Positions 14,629 through 15,023 of a DNA stretch of 15,023 bases are shown here, piece after piece. This DNA comes from Lachnospiraceae bacterium. Its GTDB lineage: Bacteria; Bacillota; Clostridia; Lachnospirales; Lachnospiraceae. Within the stretch, counting starts at the first letter, position 1; each line of letters starts with the position of its first letter. Location of the stretch: assembly GCA_900765975.1 (NCBI GenBank), contig CAAFTS010000057.1:1-15023 (forward strand), read 5' to 3'. The notes under the pieces are model-generated. The model saw only the letters and a list, made by a program, of their open reading frames with translations, did not search any database and was not told where the DNA came from. Position numbers and translations under genes: made by a program.

Positions 14629-14889
14629 CCTTCTATCAGATTAACAATCGAATCCATTCTTTACTTTATAACGAAATTCCTAGTTCTTTCAATTCTTTTT
14701 CAAATTGAGAATTAATCTTGCTTTCAATATACTCCTGTTTTATTTTAGAAATAAAACGAATATCAGAGACGTTCTTGCTTTGTATTTTCCATATCCTCTC
14801 CTATCATTGATATCCTCTTTATTTTAGCATACCACCAAGACATACGTAAGTCTCACTAAATATTTATTTGTATTAATATATAAACATTG
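14629..14889. other. AT-rich intergenic tract between the yitT terminator and the right-edge gene
   Basis: Apart from the possible broken ORF, this stretch holds an imperfect 16-bp palindrome at 14838-14853 and, on the minus strand, an extended -10-like TGG-TATGCT (14826-14834). No intact gene, RNA or insertion sequence was recognised. Confidence 0.5.
14666..14792 (-). pseudogene. Possible frameshifted small ORF (about 41 codons)
   Basis: An ATG at 14792 preceded by a GGAGAGG sequence is stopped after nine codons. Removing one A from the AAAA run right after the start would open a frame of about 41 codons to the TAA at 14666. That frame encodes a charged helical peptide, including SDIRFISKIKQEYIESK and FEKELKELGISL. 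No family is recognised. It may be a decayed or phase-variable small gene, a sequencing error, or chance. Confidence 0.25.
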
Positions 14890-15023
14890 TTATTGATAAA
14901 ATATATCCTGCAGTTTTACCCCACTCTCATTCAACATGGCAATTAAGAGTCCATATTCAAAATCTTTCACTGGACGTCTCTCTTCCAGTAAAATTCCCAT
15001 CACGCCCTTTACCTCTTCTGCAG
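14890..15023 (-). CDS. 3' end of an unrecognised gene running off the right edge
   Basis: A minus-strand frame is open from the window edge to a TAA at 14890, giving 43 C-terminal residues that end GVKLQDIFYQ. The segment includes GVMGILLEERRPVKDFEYG and looks like a helical, soluble protein end. No family could be named. Coding is supported by the unbroken frame and sensible codon use only, and no clear terminator follows. Confidence 0.55.
   Translation of the reverse strand, partial: AEEVKGVMGILLEERRPVKDFEYGLLIAMLNESGVKLQDIFYQ

Noticed and set aside
14850..14892. Terminator for the right-edge gene
   Set aside because: The region is AT-rich with only short AT pairings and no GC stem or directional T run.

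Overview
The window looks like chromosome from a low-GC anaerobic Firmicute, most likely a gut Lachnospiraceae (Mediterraneibacter, Blautia or Dorea type). The reasons are the AT-rich sequence, strong GGAGG-type ribosome binding sites, sigma-A promoters, and the gene families: a CdaR-type regulator, an FNT channel, a fused FeoA-FeoB, a very large MacB-like ABC protein, YitT, and MinD ATPases carrying ferredoxin domains. The genus call is inference. No tRNA, rRNA, CRISPR array, phage gene or intact insertion sequence was seen.

Layout. At 1-959 (minus) is the N-terminal part of a sugar-diacid-type (CdaR/PucR) regulator, transcribed divergently from an FNT formate/nitrite channel gene (1130-1966, plus) through overlapping promoters. 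The FNT gene ends 4 bp from the stop of a convergent fused ferrous-iron transporter gene feoAB (1971-4310, minus). Behind it is a 1079-residue ABC ATPase-permease of the FtsX/MacB class (4384-7623, minus) with a very large extracellular domain.

At 7837-10678 (minus) lies the most distinctive unit, a compact four-gene operon. In transcription order it encodes a UPF0251 (DUF134) DNA-binding domain fused to a NifX-like domain, two successive MinD-type ATPases with inserted 2[4Fe-4S] ferredoxin domains, and a NifX-like protein with a His/Cys-rich tail. Its first two junctions are ATGA stop/start overlaps. Its promoter is near consensus, and a 20-bp palindrome sits across the -35 box. It resembles the anaerobe-specific 'orange protein' type of metal-cluster gene set rather than a nitrogenase pathway, because no nif structural genes are present. 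An intrinsic terminator closes the operon at 7755-7801.

At 10907-13449 (minus) come an SDR oxidoreductase with a complete catalytic tetrad and some likeness to BaiA hydroxysteroid dehydrogenases, a YaaA-family peroxide-stress protein, and an EamA-type DMT transporter. The transporter and yaaA probably share an operon. Divergent from them is a YitT-family membrane protein gene (13695-14585, plus). Its leader holds a 20-pair intrinsic-terminator hairpin immediately after the promoter, so attenuation or a short leader RNA is likely. After a terminator come a probably frameshifted small ORF (14666-14792) and the 3' end of an unrecognised gene running off the window (14890-15023, minus).

Taken together the genes suggest small-anion and ferrous-iron traffic, iron-sulfur or metal-cluster handling and stress response in a strict anaerobe. 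Only the four-gene operon shows a clear functional unit.
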